DNA of 64,000 nt from an uncultured Acidobacteriia bacterium (lineage in GTDB: Bacteria; Acidobacteriota; Terriglobia; Bryobacterales; Bryobacteraceae). Below the pieces are notes generated by a model that had not been told where the DNA came from, searched no databases, and saw only the letters and a program-made list of their open reading frames with translations. Below, in pieces: positions 54,741 to 63,287 of this stretch; the first letter of the stretch is position 1, and each line of letters begins with the position of its first letter. Where the stretch lies: positions 186,001 through 250,000 of the forward strand of contig CAINNJ010000064.1 in NCBI GenBank assembly GCA_903851195.1. The letters run 5' to 3'. The translations under genes were made by a program, and so were the position numbers.

Positions 54741-55115
54741 ATGCCAAAAGCACTGGTTGTCGACGATTCAAGAGCGGTCCGGATGATCCTGGGGAGAACG
54801 CTGAAGGAGCTGGGATTCACGGTTCACGAGGCCGGCAACGGAAAGGAAGCACTCGCGCTGATGAAGACGGAGCGCGAGGGAATGTCGCTGGTTCTGGCGG
54901 ACTGGAATATGCCGGAGATGAACGGGCTGGAACTCCTCCGGCTGCTGCGCGCGGATCCCACGCTTGCGTCGCTGGTCGTCGTCATGGTGACCACGGAGAC
55001 GGAGATCGGCCAGATGACAGCAGCGCTCGAGGCAGGCGCGAACGAGTATGTCATGAAGCCATTCACCAGAGAGATCCTGGTCGGGAAGCTGCAAATGGCC
55101 GGCGTTCATCCCTGA
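54741..55115 (+). CDS. cheY: Chemotaxis response regulator CheY
   Basis: 124 residues from the ATG at 54741; the frame extends 9 codons further up without support. A single receiver domain with every key residue: the acidic pair in VVDDS (D8, D9), phospho-acceptor D54 in LADWNMPEMNG, Thr in MVTTETE and Lys in VMKPF. It has no output domain, so it should act by binding the flagellar switch or another target. It lies between the receptor and cheB genes. It is the working receiver in this operon, unlike the degenerate one on CheA. Confidence 0.93.
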   Translation: MPKALVVDDSRAVRMILGRTLKELGFTVHEAGNGKEALALMKTEREGMSLVLADWNMPEMNGLELLRLLRADPTLASLVVVMVTTETEIGQMTAALEAGANEYVMKPFTREILVGKLQMAGVHP

Positions 55116-55125
55116 GGACGACGCC

Positions 55126-56232
55126 ATGGTTTCCATAAAAAAGAGATCGCTCCGGCAGGGCGAGCGAATTCGGGTCCTGGTAGTCGACGACTCCGTGGTG
55201 ATCCGCCGTCTGGTCACGCACGCGCTGGACCAGGACCCCGAACTGGAAGTAGTCGGCGTCGCGTCGAACGGCGAAATCGCCCTCCAACGCATTCCGCAAC
55301 TGAATCCCGACGTCCTCACTCTCGACATCGAGATGCCGGAGATGAACGGACTGGAACTGCTGCGCCGAGTCCGGAAAGAGTATCCCCGGCTTCGGGTCAT
55401 CATGTTCAGCACGCTGACCGGGCGTGGGGCGCCGGCAACGCTGGACGCATTGGCGCTCGGGGCCGACGACTACGTCACGAAAGCATCGAACGAGGGCTCT
55501 CTCGACCGCTCGCTGGCTCGTCTTCGTGATGAACTCGTGCCGAAGATCAGGCAGTTCTTCCAATCTCCCGTGCTGCCCCCGTTCGTGAAAACCGATCGTT
55601 GCCAACCGACCGGCGGAACTCGCTCGGGAGCGCCGCCCAGGCCAGGGATAACCCCGCATCCGCGAGTCGTGCTTATCGGTGTTTCGACGGGCGGTCCGAA
55701 CGCTCTCGGAGAGATACTGCCGCAATTACCGAAGAGTTTCCCGCTGCCGATCCTGGTGGTACAACACATGCCGCCGCTCTTCACGCGGCTTCTCGCGGAA
55801 CGCCTGAATTCCACCTGCGAACTGCGGGTGGACGAGGCATGTCAGAATGACGCCGTGATCACCGGCCGGATCCTGATCGCGCCGGGGGATTTTCACATGA
55901 CAGTGGTCGCCGCGGAGAGCACGATTCGGGTCTCGCTGGACCAGACCCCGCCGGTGAATTCCTGCCGGCCCGCCGTGGATGCGCTTTTCACGTCCGCCGT
56001 GGAAGTTTATGGGGGCGCCGTCATTGCCGTGATTCTGACCGGCATGGGACACGACGGACTGCGAGGCGCGGAGATCCTGCGCTCACACGGCGCCCGAATT
56101 CTGGCCCAGGACGAAGCGAGCAGTGTGGTGTGGGGAATGCCCGGTGCGGTGGTCGGCGCGGGACTTGCGGATTGCGTGCTGCCGCTCCATGGCGTGGTGC
56201 CGGAGATTCTGCGCCTCGCGGGAAGACACTGA
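55126..56232 (+). CDS. cheB: Chemotaxis methylesterase CheB
   Basis: 368 residues. Receiver domain 15-130 with phospho-acceptor D67 (LTLDIEMPEMNG) and Lys in VTKAS; a linker; then the methylesterase domain (about 178-365) with the triad Ser S187 in GVSTGGP, His in VVQHMPP and Asp in GMGHDGLRG. It removes methyl groups from, and deamidates, the receptors, opposing the CheR encoded 10 bases downstream. Full length and intact. Confidence 0.95.
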   Translation: MVSIKKRSLRQGERIRVLVVDDSVVIRRLVTHALDQDPELEVVGVASNGEIALQRIPQLNPDVLTLDIEMPEMNGLELLRRVRKEYPRLRVIMFSTLTGRGAPATLDALALGADDYVTKASNEGSLDRSLARLRDELVPKIRQFFQSPVLPPFVKTDRCQPTGGTRSGAPPRPGITPHPRVVLIGVSTGGPNALGEILPQLPKSFPLPILVVQHMPPLFTRLLAERLNSTCELRVDEACQNDAVITGRILIAPGDFHMTVVAAESTIRVSLDQTPPVNSCRPAVDALFTSAVEVYGGAVIAVILTGMGHDGLRGAEILRSHGARILAQDEASSVVWGMPGAVVGAGLADCVLPLHGVVPEILRLAGRH

Positions 56233-56242
56233 GGAAGCCCGG

Positions 56243-57076
56243 ATGCAGAACCAGACTACGGCCGCGGATATTCACATAGATAATTACAAATACCTGCAGA
56301 AGCAGGTCTATTCGCTCTCCGGTATCGTGCTCGACGCGGACAAGCATTACCTGTTCGAAAATCGCCTGACGCCGATCGTCCGGCAGATGGGTCTCGGTTC
56401 CATCAACGATCTCTGCGCCCTCCTCAGAGCGACGGGAACTCCCGAAATCGGCCGAAAAGTCGTCGAAGCAATGACCACGAACGAAACTTACTTCTTTCGG
56501 GAACCCGCTCAGTACGACCTCATCAGGTCCGTTTTGCTTCCCCGGTTACGGACGGAAAAAGGAGATCTGAAACGCCTGCGCTTCTGGTCGGGAGCGTCAT
56601 CGACCGGGCAGGAGGCCTATACGCTCGCGATGATCCTGCTCGACGAAGGTTTGGGCGACTGGGATATCCGGATTCTCGGGACGGATTTTTCCTCGAACGT
56701 TCTGGAACGGGCACGGACCGGCAAATACCAGCAGCTTGAGGTGAACAGGGGCTTGCCCGCGTCCGTCCTGGTCCGGCACTTCCGCCGGTCCGGCATGGAC
56801 TGGCAGATCAGCGAAGCGGCGCGGCGCATGGTCCGCTTTGAACCGATCGATCTCCGTCGGAGCCTGCGCGCGCTCGGGCCATTCGACCTCGTGTTTCTCC
56901 GCAACGTTCTGATCTACTTCGACGCGGAAACTAAAAAGAACATTCTCAAAGAAGTGCACAGCACCCTCTTCCGCGGCGGCTGGCTCTTTCTGGGAGGAGC
57001 GGAGATGAATTTCGACGCCGAGACCTGGTTCGAAAAGCAGACTTTCGGGAGCGCGGCCGTGTACGTCGCGCGTTAA
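56243..57076 (+). CDS. cheR: Chemotaxis methyltransferase CheR
   Basis: 277 residues from the ATG at 56243 (GAGGA upstream); a longer frame starts inside cheB and is rejected. An N-terminal helical domain (YLQKQVYSLSGIVLDADKHYLFENRL) precedes TNETYFFREPAQYD, the signature of CheR, and the SAM-binding part FWSGASSTGQEAYTLAMIL, ILGTDFSSNVLERA and DLVFLRNVLIYFD. It methylates receptor glutamates for adaptation. SASSTGQ replaces the more usual CxxSTGEE/GQE stretch but keeps its shape. No C-terminal TPR is present. Confidence 0.95.
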   Translation: MQNQTTAADIHIDNYKYLQKQVYSLSGIVLDADKHYLFENRLTPIVRQMGLGSINDLCALLRATGTPEIGRKVVEAMTTNETYFFREPAQYDLIRSVLLPRLRTEKGDLKRLRFWSGASSTGQEAYTLAMILLDEGLGDWDIRILGTDFSSNVLERARTGKYQQLEVNRGLPASVLVRHFRRSGMDWQISEAARRMVRFEPIDLRRSLRALGPFDLVFLRNVLIYFDAETKKNILKEVHSTLFRGGWLFLGGAEMNFDAETWFEKQTFGSAAVYVAR

Positions 57077-57097
57077 GAAAAACGCAAGAGGAAATCT

Positions 57098-57568
57098 ATG
57101 ACTGCCGATTTAAACACAGACCTGCTGCCGGGTGAACTCGCGCAAATCGTCGTATCTGTCCTCGAGACGATGACCGGTCTTTCCGTGCGGGAAGGCGGCG
57201 CCCCCTGGTTCGCGAATCCGGACCGGTTGACGTCCGCCGTCCATTTGACCGGAGACTGGACCGGCACCATCGTGCTTGAATGTGAGCGCAGTCTGGCGTG
57301 CCGGCTGGCCAGCCGTTTTCTCAGCGCCCCGTTCACGGAGGTCGACGACGTGGTTCGCGACGTCATGGGCGAACTCGCCAATATGGTCGGCGGCAACGTC
57401 AAATGCGTGCTGGCCGGGGGAATTCGACTGTCCATGCCCTGCGTGGTGGACGGCAGCAACTACCGGATTCGGATACCCGGAACGGAAGTCCGGCTCCGGC
57501 TCGCGTTCGACTCGGAGGAAGGCACGTTCTGGGTGACGGTTCTCGGTGTGGACCCGATCCGTTCGTGA
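57098..57568 (+). CDS. cheX: CheX-type CheY-P phosphatase
   Basis: 156 residues, ATG preceded by AAGAGGAAA. The conserved helix with the E-x2-N pair reads MGELANMVGGNVK (about 89-101), the catalytic element of CheC/CheX/FliY phosphatases that speed CheY-P decay. Only one such helix is seen, which fits CheX and not CheC. The rest is alternating beta strands (SAVHLTGDWTGTIVLEC; YRIRIPGTEVRLRLAFDS). It is the last gene of the operon, ending 10 bases from the convergent selB. It would provide signal termination, since no CheZ is present. Confidence 0.82.
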   Translation: MTADLNTDLLPGELAQIVVSVLETMTGLSVREGGAPWFANPDRLTSAVHLTGDWTGTIVLECERSLACRLASRFLSAPFTEVDDVVRDVMGELANMVGGNVKCVLAGGIRLSMPCVVDGSNYRIRIPGTEVRLRLAFDSEEGTFWVTVLGVDPIRS

Positions 57569-57578
57569 AAACACTGGA

Positions 57579-59417
57579 TTACAACACTCTGCGCTGGTCG
57601 CCGTCCCGGCTGGTGACATGTTCGCGGTCCAGATACTCAAGCAAGGGAATCGCGTATTTCCGGGAGATGCCCGTCCACTCCTTGAATTCGGGCACGCCGA
57701 AGCGCTGGCCGGCGCGCGACGCGACCTCCTGCCGCAATTGCCGGCAGGCCGCCGCATGCAGCACAAGGTCCTCGGAAACCCGCACCAGCTTCCCTTCGCG
57801 CAGCAGAATCTGCAGCACCGATCGCGCCCGAACCATTTCGATGCCGGAAGCCTTCAGCACCTCGCCAACCGCCGGCGTCGCAAGGCCGGCCCGTTCGAAC
57901 GCCAGTTCAATCGTCGTCCGGGCCTGTTCTTCATCCACCTTCAGCACCACGCGATGCGTTTTCAGCCGAACGACATCGGCATCCTGCACCACTTCGGGCG
58001 CCGCGGCGTCCAGAACCCGCTGGAAAGCCTCGGCGGGGGCGTCGGGCAACAAACGGCTTTTCAGATCCTGTTTGGGAATTCCGGGCAGGAGGGTATTCGC
58101 TTTGTGAAACTGGCGGACCGTGACAATCACCTGCTCCTTCAGCGCGGCTACCCTCTGGCTGTCGATCAGCCAGGCGCCGGCCGGACCCGTGTCGTACAGG
58201 CCGCTGATCGAGATCAGTCCGGCACGCGAGACTCCGTTCAGCCGTTCCGCCAGCAGCAGCGCCGCGCGCGTTGTGGCATCGCCGGCGAGCAGCGCGGCCA
58301 GACGCCCCGCCACATCGTCAGTGCGTTTGTATTTGCGCGCGCTGATATCCGCCACCAGACCGCCGCCAATCGTGGTCACGGGCGAGAACATGCGAATAAT
58401 GAACCGGTCGCCTGGAAGGGCCAGCACCGGGGCTCGCAAAGCCATCCGGGCCCACGCCGAACCGCCGGGTTTCAGGGCCGCGCGCCGGTCGAGGAAACGC
58501 ACCTCCGCCTCGGTTTCCGCCGACCCGATATGCAGGTGAACCGGCGCGTTATTCTTCAGAGCCTTCGCCGAGGGCAGGAGATCGACGCGTGCGTCGAACA
58601 CGCGGACCGGCGAGAAGCGTCCGGCCTCGCTCAATACCATGCCTCGCTCGATCTCGCCCGCCTCGATATCGGCGAGATTCACCGCGGTCCGCTCGCCGGC
58701 GATGGCCCGGTCCGCGGGCTCGCCATAAACCTGCAGACCGCGCACGCGCAGGCGGCGGCCCGCCGGGTACAGTTCCACCTCCTGCTCGCGCCGCAGCGAC
58801 CCCGAAATCAGCGTGCCCGTTGCCACCGTGCCGAAGCCCTTCATCGTGAACGCCCGGTCTACGGGAAGCCGAAACCAGCCCTCCGCGCTCTTCTGCCGCA
58901 CCGCGCGCGCGGCGGCCTCCAGTTCCCGCCGCAGCTCCGGAATTCCCTGCCCCGTCGTCGAACTGACCGCCACCCGCGGCGCGGCTTCGAGAAACGAACC
59001 GGCGACAAACTCGTCGACTTCCATGCGGACCAGTTCAAGCAGATCGGGATCCACCAGGTCCGCTTTGGTAAGCGCGATGACGCCCGCCTGCACGCCCAGC
59101 ATCCGGCAGATTTCAAAATGTTCGCGAGTCTGCGGCTTAATCGATTCCTCGGCCGAAATTACGAACAGCACCAGATCGATCCCGGCGGCGCCGGCCAGCA
59201 TGTTGCGGATGAAGCGCTCATGGCCGGGAACGTCAATGAATCCGATACGGACATCCTCAGCCAGGCGCAGATGAGCGAAGCCGAGATCGATGGTAATTCC
59301 CCGGCGCTTTTCTTCCGAGAGACGGTCGGCATCAGTGCCGGTAAGCGCTTTCACCAGCGACGTCTTCCCGTGATCGATGTGTCCCGCCGTGCCCACGATC
59401 ACGTTGCGTGCGGCCAT
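57579..59417 (-). CDS. selB: Selenocysteine-specific elongation factor SelB
   Basis: 612 residues from the ATG at 59417; a further ATG at 59447 would add a duplicated AARNV-like stretch. GTPase motifs: [32 protein letters not shown]. The EF-Tu-like beta domains II and III follow ([20 protein letters not shown]), then winged-helix modules to the C-terminus (about 380-612: [46 protein letters not shown]) that bind the SECIS hairpin. It delivers selenocysteyl-tRNA to in-frame UGA codons. No selA, selD, selenocysteine tRNA or selenoprotein is seen in the window. Confidence 0.93.
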   Translation of the reverse strand: MAARNVIVGTAGHIDHGKTSLVKALTGTDADRLSEEKRRGITIDLGFAHLRLAEDVRIGFIDVPGHERFIRNMLAGAAGIDLVLFVISAEESIKPQTREHFEICRMLGVQAGVIALTKADLVDPDLLELVRMEVDEFVAGSFLEAAPRVAVSSTTGQGIPELRRELEAAARAVRQKSAEGWFRLPVDRAFTMKGFGTVATGTLISGSLRREQEVELYPAGRRLRVRGLQVYGEPADRAIAGERTAVNLADIEAGEIERGMVLSEAGRFSPVRVFDARVDLLPSAKALKNNAPVHLHIGSAETEAEVRFLDRRAALKPGGSAWARMALRAPVLALPGDRFIIRMFSPVTTIGGGLVADISARKYKRTDDVAGRLAALLAGDATTRAALLLAERLNGVSRAGLISISGLYDTGPAGAWLIDSQRVAALKEQVIVTVRQFHKANTLLPGIPKQDLKSRLLPDAPAEAFQRVLDAAAPEVVQDADVVRLKTHRVVLKVDEEQARTTIELAFERAGLATPAVGEVLKASGIEMVRARSVLQILLREGKLVRVSEDLVLHAAACRQLRQEVASRAGQRFGVPEFKEWTGISRKYAIPLLEYLDREHVTSRDGDQRRVL

Positions 59418-59436
59418 AACGTTGCGTGCGGCGATA
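59401..59436. repeat. 18-base tandem duplication between divergent starts
   Basis: Two copies of 18 bases (59401-59418 and 59419-59436) differ at one position. They span the selB start and the first bases before the glycosyltransferase ATG at 59437. The duplication creates a second possible start for selB and, in the other direction, sets the spacing upstream of the glycosyltransferase. Confidence 0.8.
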
Positions 59437-60612
59437 ATGTCTCTCATGGCGCCGTTCTCATCGTATTATCTTGCGCCACTCGGTCCTGCCGCGCCGGTCG
59501 CCCTCCTGTTGCTGGCCCTGCTGACGGGATCCCTGGTCTATTGCGTGCTCGCCATGATCGCGGCGCGGCGGTACCGGCACAGCGGGACTCCCCTGCTGCG
59601 GGAATTCCCGCCCGTCTCCGTCCTGCGTCCGCTCGCGGGAGCCGAAGACAACACCGAGCAGAACCTGCGCAGCGTGTTCGGTCAGAATTATCCCGAATTC
59701 GAGGTGCTGCTTTCGGTGCATGAGGAAACCGACCCCGCGTGCGAAATCGCCCGGCGCGTCATGGCGGATTTCCCTCACATTCCGGCGCAACTAATCAGAG
59801 CCGGCATATCGCCGGAACCGAACGCGAAAGTCTGGAGCCTGCGCGCGCTGCTCCCGGAGGCGCGCCACGCTCAAATCGTAATGGCGGACAGCGATATCCG
59901 GCTGGAGACCGACTGCCTGCGCGTGGTGATTTCCGAACTCAGCCAGCCGGATGTCGCGCTGGTGACCTGCCCCTACCGCGCCGCCGGAGGACCCGGTATC
60001 TGGTCGCGTCTCGAATCCCTCGGGCTGAATACCGACTTCCTCGCGGGCATGCTGACCCAGCGAATGCTGAACGGCATGGATTTCGCCATCGGCTGCACCA
60101 TCGCCACTCGCAAAACCGAACTGGAAGCGATCGGAGGGCTGCGGGAACTGCAGCGGTATCTGGCCGAAGACTTCATGATGGGCAACCTGATGCACCGGCG
60201 CGGACGCAAAGTGATCCTTTCGCGCAGCGTCATCGAGCATCATATCGGCAACGACGCTTTCCGGAAAAACTGGGGGCACAGACTGCGATGGGCCCGCAGC
60301 ACGCGGCGGAGCCGGCGCATGGGCTACGCGGGCGAGATCTTCACCAAGCCCACCGCGCTTGCGCTTCTGCTGTGGCTGGTCGCGCCCGGAGCATGGTTCC
60401 TCGTGCCGGTTGCTTTGCTCTTCCGAGCGGGCGTGGCTTGGGCGACGGCCGTGGAAATCCTGCACGATCCGCTGCTCCAACGTTACTGGTGGCTGTTGCC
60501 CGCGGAAGACATTTCCGGCTTCCTCACCTGGGTGCTGGGTTTTTTCGGGAAGACGATCACCTGGCGGGGCCGAAAGCTGGTGGTTGCGCGCGACGGCAGC
60601 TTCGAAATCTGA
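59437..60612 (+). CDS. Membrane glycosyltransferase, ceramide glucosyltransferase/HpnI-like
   Basis: 391 residues from the ATG at 59437; a second ATG at 59446 is also possible. An N-terminal membrane helix (VALLLLALLTGSLVYCVLAMIAA) is followed by a GT-A domain with PPVSVLRPLAG, the acidic MADSDIRLE, the AEDFMMGNL motif and HRLRWARSTRRSR, the (Q/R)xxRW element of GT21/GT2 enzymes. Two C-terminal membrane segments follow. The pattern fits ceramide glucosyltransferase-like enzymes, including HpnI, which adds N-acetylglucosamine to bacteriohopanetetrol. No hopanoid genes are next to it, so the lipid acceptor is open. Confidence 0.82.
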   Translation: MSLMAPFSSYYLAPLGPAAPVALLLLALLTGSLVYCVLAMIAARRYRHSGTPLLREFPPVSVLRPLAGAEDNTEQNLRSVFGQNYPEFEVLLSVHEETDPACEIARRVMADFPHIPAQLIRAGISPEPNAKVWSLRALLPEARHAQIVMADSDIRLETDCLRVVISELSQPDVALVTCPYRAAGGPGIWSRLESLGLNTDFLAGMLTQRMLNGMDFAIGCTIATRKTELEAIGGLRELQRYLAEDFMMGNLMHRRGRKVILSRSVIEHHIGNDAFRKNWGHRLRWARSTRRSRRMGYAGEIFTKPTALALLLWLVAPGAWFLVPVALLFRAGVAWATAVEILHDPLLQRYWWLLPAEDISGFLTWVLGFFGKTITWRGRKLVVARDGSFEI

Positions 60613-60628
60613 ACTCAGGAAAAGACGG

Positions 60629-61528
60629 TCAGCGTTTCCGCAGCAGTTCGAGTTCGTCGAGCGTGCGCGGCCAATCCGCGCCGAGCAGGCGGGATAGCCC
60701 CCGGTCGGCCAGCACCTTACCTGCGGTCTGGCAAACCGCGCAGTAGTTCGTCTCGTTGTCGGCGTAACGGATGCGCAGGATTTTTGCGCCGCACACGGGA
60801 CAGGGCTGGCCGTAGCGCCCGTGCGCGGCCATGTCCTCCCGAAACGCCGTCACTTTCTCCGGGAAAGCGGCGCGCGCTTCGGCACAGAGCCGATCCACCC
60901 AGAGCCGCAGGGTGTCCTGCGCGGCACGAAAGAGGCGCTCCCATTCCGCGGGCTTCAGCTTTTGGGTCTGCGCCAGCGGCGAAAGTTTCGCGGCGTGGAG
61001 AATCTCATCGGAATACGCGTTGCCGATGCCGCTGAGCACTCGCGGATCCGTCAGCGCCCGCTTCAGCGTATGGTTCTCCGCGATCAGCGCGGAGCGAAAG
61101 TCGTCGAGCCCGCAGGTGATAACGTCGATCCCGCCGGGATCGATGGATTGCAGACCCTCTTCGCCCTGGAGAAGATGAAGCGAAGCCCGGCGTTTCGTGC
61201 CCGCCTCGGTCAGAGTCAGCGATCCCGCCGGAAAATCGAAAGCGGCAATGTTTTGCCGGCCCTTGAGCGGCGCGCCCGCGGGTCGCCAATGCAGACGCCC
61301 CGCGATCATCAGATGCAGCACGAGCCAAAGGTCGCCTTCCACCCCGAAGGCAATGCGTTTGCCGACTCGCCGGAGCTGCCGGACCACACGCCCTTCCACG
61401 TCCGCCAGAGGTGGCTGAATCGTTCGCAGCAGGAACGGGTTCGCCAGACGGACCCTCTCCAGAGGCTGGTTCAGAACACGCGGTTCCAGCGCTTCCAGAT
61501 AAGCGGCGATGTCCGGCAGTTCGGGCAT
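60629..61528 (-). CDS. mutM: Formamidopyrimidine-DNA glycosylase/endonuclease VIII family
   Basis: 299 residues. The catalytic N-terminus MPELPD (Pro2, Glu3 after Met removal count as P1, E2) is intact, with a Lys in the beta-hairpin (VGKRIAFG) as expected. The helix-two-turn-helix region is RVLSGIGNAYSDEIL. The C-terminal zinc finger is CPVCG ... YCAVCQT (four Cys), followed by a tail of about 35 residues. It removes oxidised bases from DNA and cuts the backbone. Fpg and Nei are hard to separate by eye; the length of 299 and the extended tail make a specific name uncertain. Confidence 0.88.
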   Translation of the reverse strand: MPELPDIAAYLEALEPRVLNQPLERVRLANPFLLRTIQPPLADVEGRVVRQLRRVGKRIAFGVEGDLWLVLHLMIAGRLHWRPAGAPLKGRQNIAAFDFPAGSLTLTEAGTKRRASLHLLQGEEGLQSIDPGGIDVITCGLDDFRSALIAENHTLKRALTDPRVLSGIGNAYSDEILHAAKLSPLAQTQKLKPAEWERLFRAAQDTLRLWVDRLCAEARAAFPEKVTAFREDMAAHGRYGQPCPVCGAKILRIRYADNETNYCAVCQTAGKVLADRGLSRLLGADWPRTLDELELLRKR

Positions 61529-61542
61529 TGGCGCCCCTCGGC

Positions 61543-62514
61543 TTACTTCTTCAGCTCGTCAATCAGCGCCGGCACAACCTGAAACAGATCGCCGACGATA
61601 CCGTAATCGGCCACTTCGAAGATGGGCGCTTCCGGGTCTTTGTTGATCGCAACGATGGTTTTCGAGCCCTTCATGCCGACCAGATGCTGAATAGCGCCGG
61701 AGATGCCGACCGCCAGGTACATCTTCGGAGCTACCGTCTGTCCCGAACTGCCGACCTGCCGCTCCATGGGCAGCCAGCCGTTATCGCAGATCGGACGCGA
61801 GGCAGCCAGTTCCGCGCCGAGCGCGTCGGCCAGGCCCTGCACAATCGCAATATTCTCGGCTTCGCGGATACCGCGGCCGACCGAGACGATGATGTCCGCC
61901 GCGCCCAGGTCCACCGCGCGGGCCGACTCCCGGAACATCTCAAGCGGCTTGGTGCGGATCTGTTCCGCTTTCAGCTCCGGCGTGAAGGCTTCCACCGGAG
62001 CGGACCCGGCCTCGAGCTTGTCCGCGCGCCACGCGCCCGCCTGCACGGAGAGCAGATGCGGAGCCGCCCCGCTGAACGTCACATCCGCGTTGATCTTCCC
62101 CTGGAACAACTGGCGCACGGCGGTGAGAGAGCCGTTGGCGGTGCGATGTCCCACCACGTCGCTGACCAGCACGCGGGAAAGCGAAGTCGCCAGTTTGGGA
62201 GCGAAGTCGCGAACCTGGTAGGTATGCGGAAACACCACGTAATCCGGCTGGTGCGCGGCGATCAGCTGCCCGAGAGCAAGGCTGTAACCATCGGGCGTGT
62301 AGTCCTTCAGCAGCGGGTGGTCCACGGTGTGGATCTTCGCGATCTTCCAGCCCGTCAGCGACTGCGCCGCCGCTTCCGCGCCACTGCCCGGCACGGCCGC
62401 AAATACCGGCAGATTCAGTTCGGCGCCGAACTGCTGACCGGCCGCCAGCGCTTCAAGCGCCATCTTGTGCAGTTTGCCGTCCCGCTGTTCCAGTACCACC
62501 AGAATGCCGCTCAT
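61543..62514 (-). CDS. etfA: Electron transfer flavoprotein alpha subunit
   Basis: 323 residues. Domain I includes GILVVLEQRDGKLHKMALEALAAG; the C-terminal FAD-binding domain carries GRGIREAENIAIVQGLADALGAELAASRPICDNGWLP, GSSGQTVAPKMYLAVGISGAIQHLVGM and NKDPEAPIFEVADYGIVGD, the ETF-alpha signature. With EtfB it takes electrons from acyl-CoA dehydrogenases and passes them to the quinone pool. Its start overlaps the etfB stop by 4 bases. It could also serve the acyl-CoA dehydrogenase of the biosynthetic cluster. Confidence 0.95.
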   Translation of the reverse strand: MSGILVVLEQRDGKLHKMALEALAAGQQFGAELNLPVFAAVPGSGAEAAAQSLTGWKIAKIHTVDHPLLKDYTPDGYSLALGQLIAAHQPDYVVFPHTYQVRDFAPKLATSLSRVLVSDVVGHRTANGSLTAVRQLFQGKINADVTFSGAAPHLLSVQAGAWRADKLEAGSAPVEAFTPELKAEQIRTKPLEMFRESARAVDLGAADIIVSVGRGIREAENIAIVQGLADALGAELAASRPICDNGWLPMERQVGSSGQTVAPKMYLAVGISGAIQHLVGMKGSKTIVAINKDPEAPIFEVADYGIVGDLFQVVPALIDELKK

Positions 62515-63281
62515 ATTACCCTCGCTTCGAACCGGAGTTTTTCGACCAGTTGCGCCGCCGCTTCCTTCGGCGGACCGTCGAACACCTGCGAGCGCTTCGA
62601 CTTCTCCGGCAGATAAATCCGCTCCAGCTGCACGGGCGAGGCGCCCGGCGCGGCCAGTTCGTCCGCGGCCAGAACTTTCACTTCCTTGCTGCGCGCTTTT
62701 TTGATGCCCATCAGAGTGGCGTAGCGCAGTTTCGTGGCGCCGGACTGGATGGTCAGCAGCGCGGGCAGCGGCAGGTCGACGTGCTGGAACCAGCCGTCTT
62801 CCAGTTCGCGCTTGACCCGGATCCCGTCGCCTTCCGGTTCAATGTTCATGATCAGCGTGGCGTGCGGCAGGCCCATGATTTCGGCCAGAATCACACCGGT
62901 TTGTCCGTATCCGAGATCGTCCGACTGCAGGCCGGTCAGAACCAGATCCGGCTGCTCGCCGGAAAGTGCCTGCGCCATCATCTGGCCGAGAGACAACGGA
63001 TCGCTCTGGCTGCCTTCTTCGGTTTCAATATGAATCGCCCGGTCCGCGCCTTTGGCGAGAGCCTCGCGAATGGTTTGTCCGGCGCGGTCCGGACCCGCGC
63101 AAAGCACGATGACTTCCCCGCCCTGCTTTTCCCTGAACTGCAGGCCGGCTTCGAGGGCGTAGGCGTCCGGTTCATTAATTTCGTAGGTGAGATCCGCGTC
63201 TTCGATCCAGACGCCGGACGCGTCCACCTTCAGCAGGCTGTCCCGTGCCGGGACCTGCTTGATGGCGACAACGATCTTCAT
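62511..63281 (-). CDS. etfB: Electron transfer flavoprotein beta subunit
   Basis: 256 residues, with MKIVVAIKQVPA at the start, INEPDAYALEAGLQ, the AMP-binding region ALAKGADRAIHI and LVLTGLQSDDLGYGQTGVILAEIMGLPHAT, and the C-terminal recognition loop near TLMGIKKARSK. It forms the ETF dimer with EtfA. It lies 6 bases downstream of fabF on the same strand, so fabF-etfB-etfA look like one transcript. Confidence 0.95.
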   Translation of the reverse strand: MKIVVAIKQVPARDSLLKVDASGVWIEDADLTYEINEPDAYALEAGLQFREKQGGEVIVLCAGPDRAGQTIREALAKGADRAIHIETEEGSQSDPLSLGQMMAQALSGEQPDLVLTGLQSDDLGYGQTGVILAEIMGLPHATLIMNIEPEGDGIRVKRELEDGWFQHVDLPLPALLTIQSGATKLRYATLMGIKKARSKEVKVLAADELAAPGASPVQLERIYLPEKSKRSQVFDGPPKEAAAQLVEKLRFEARVI

Positions 63282-63287
63282 GTTTGG

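Noticed and set aside
57546-59723. 725-residue frame opposite selB
   Set aside because: All SelB GTPase motifs are on the minus strand; this frame shows no domain.
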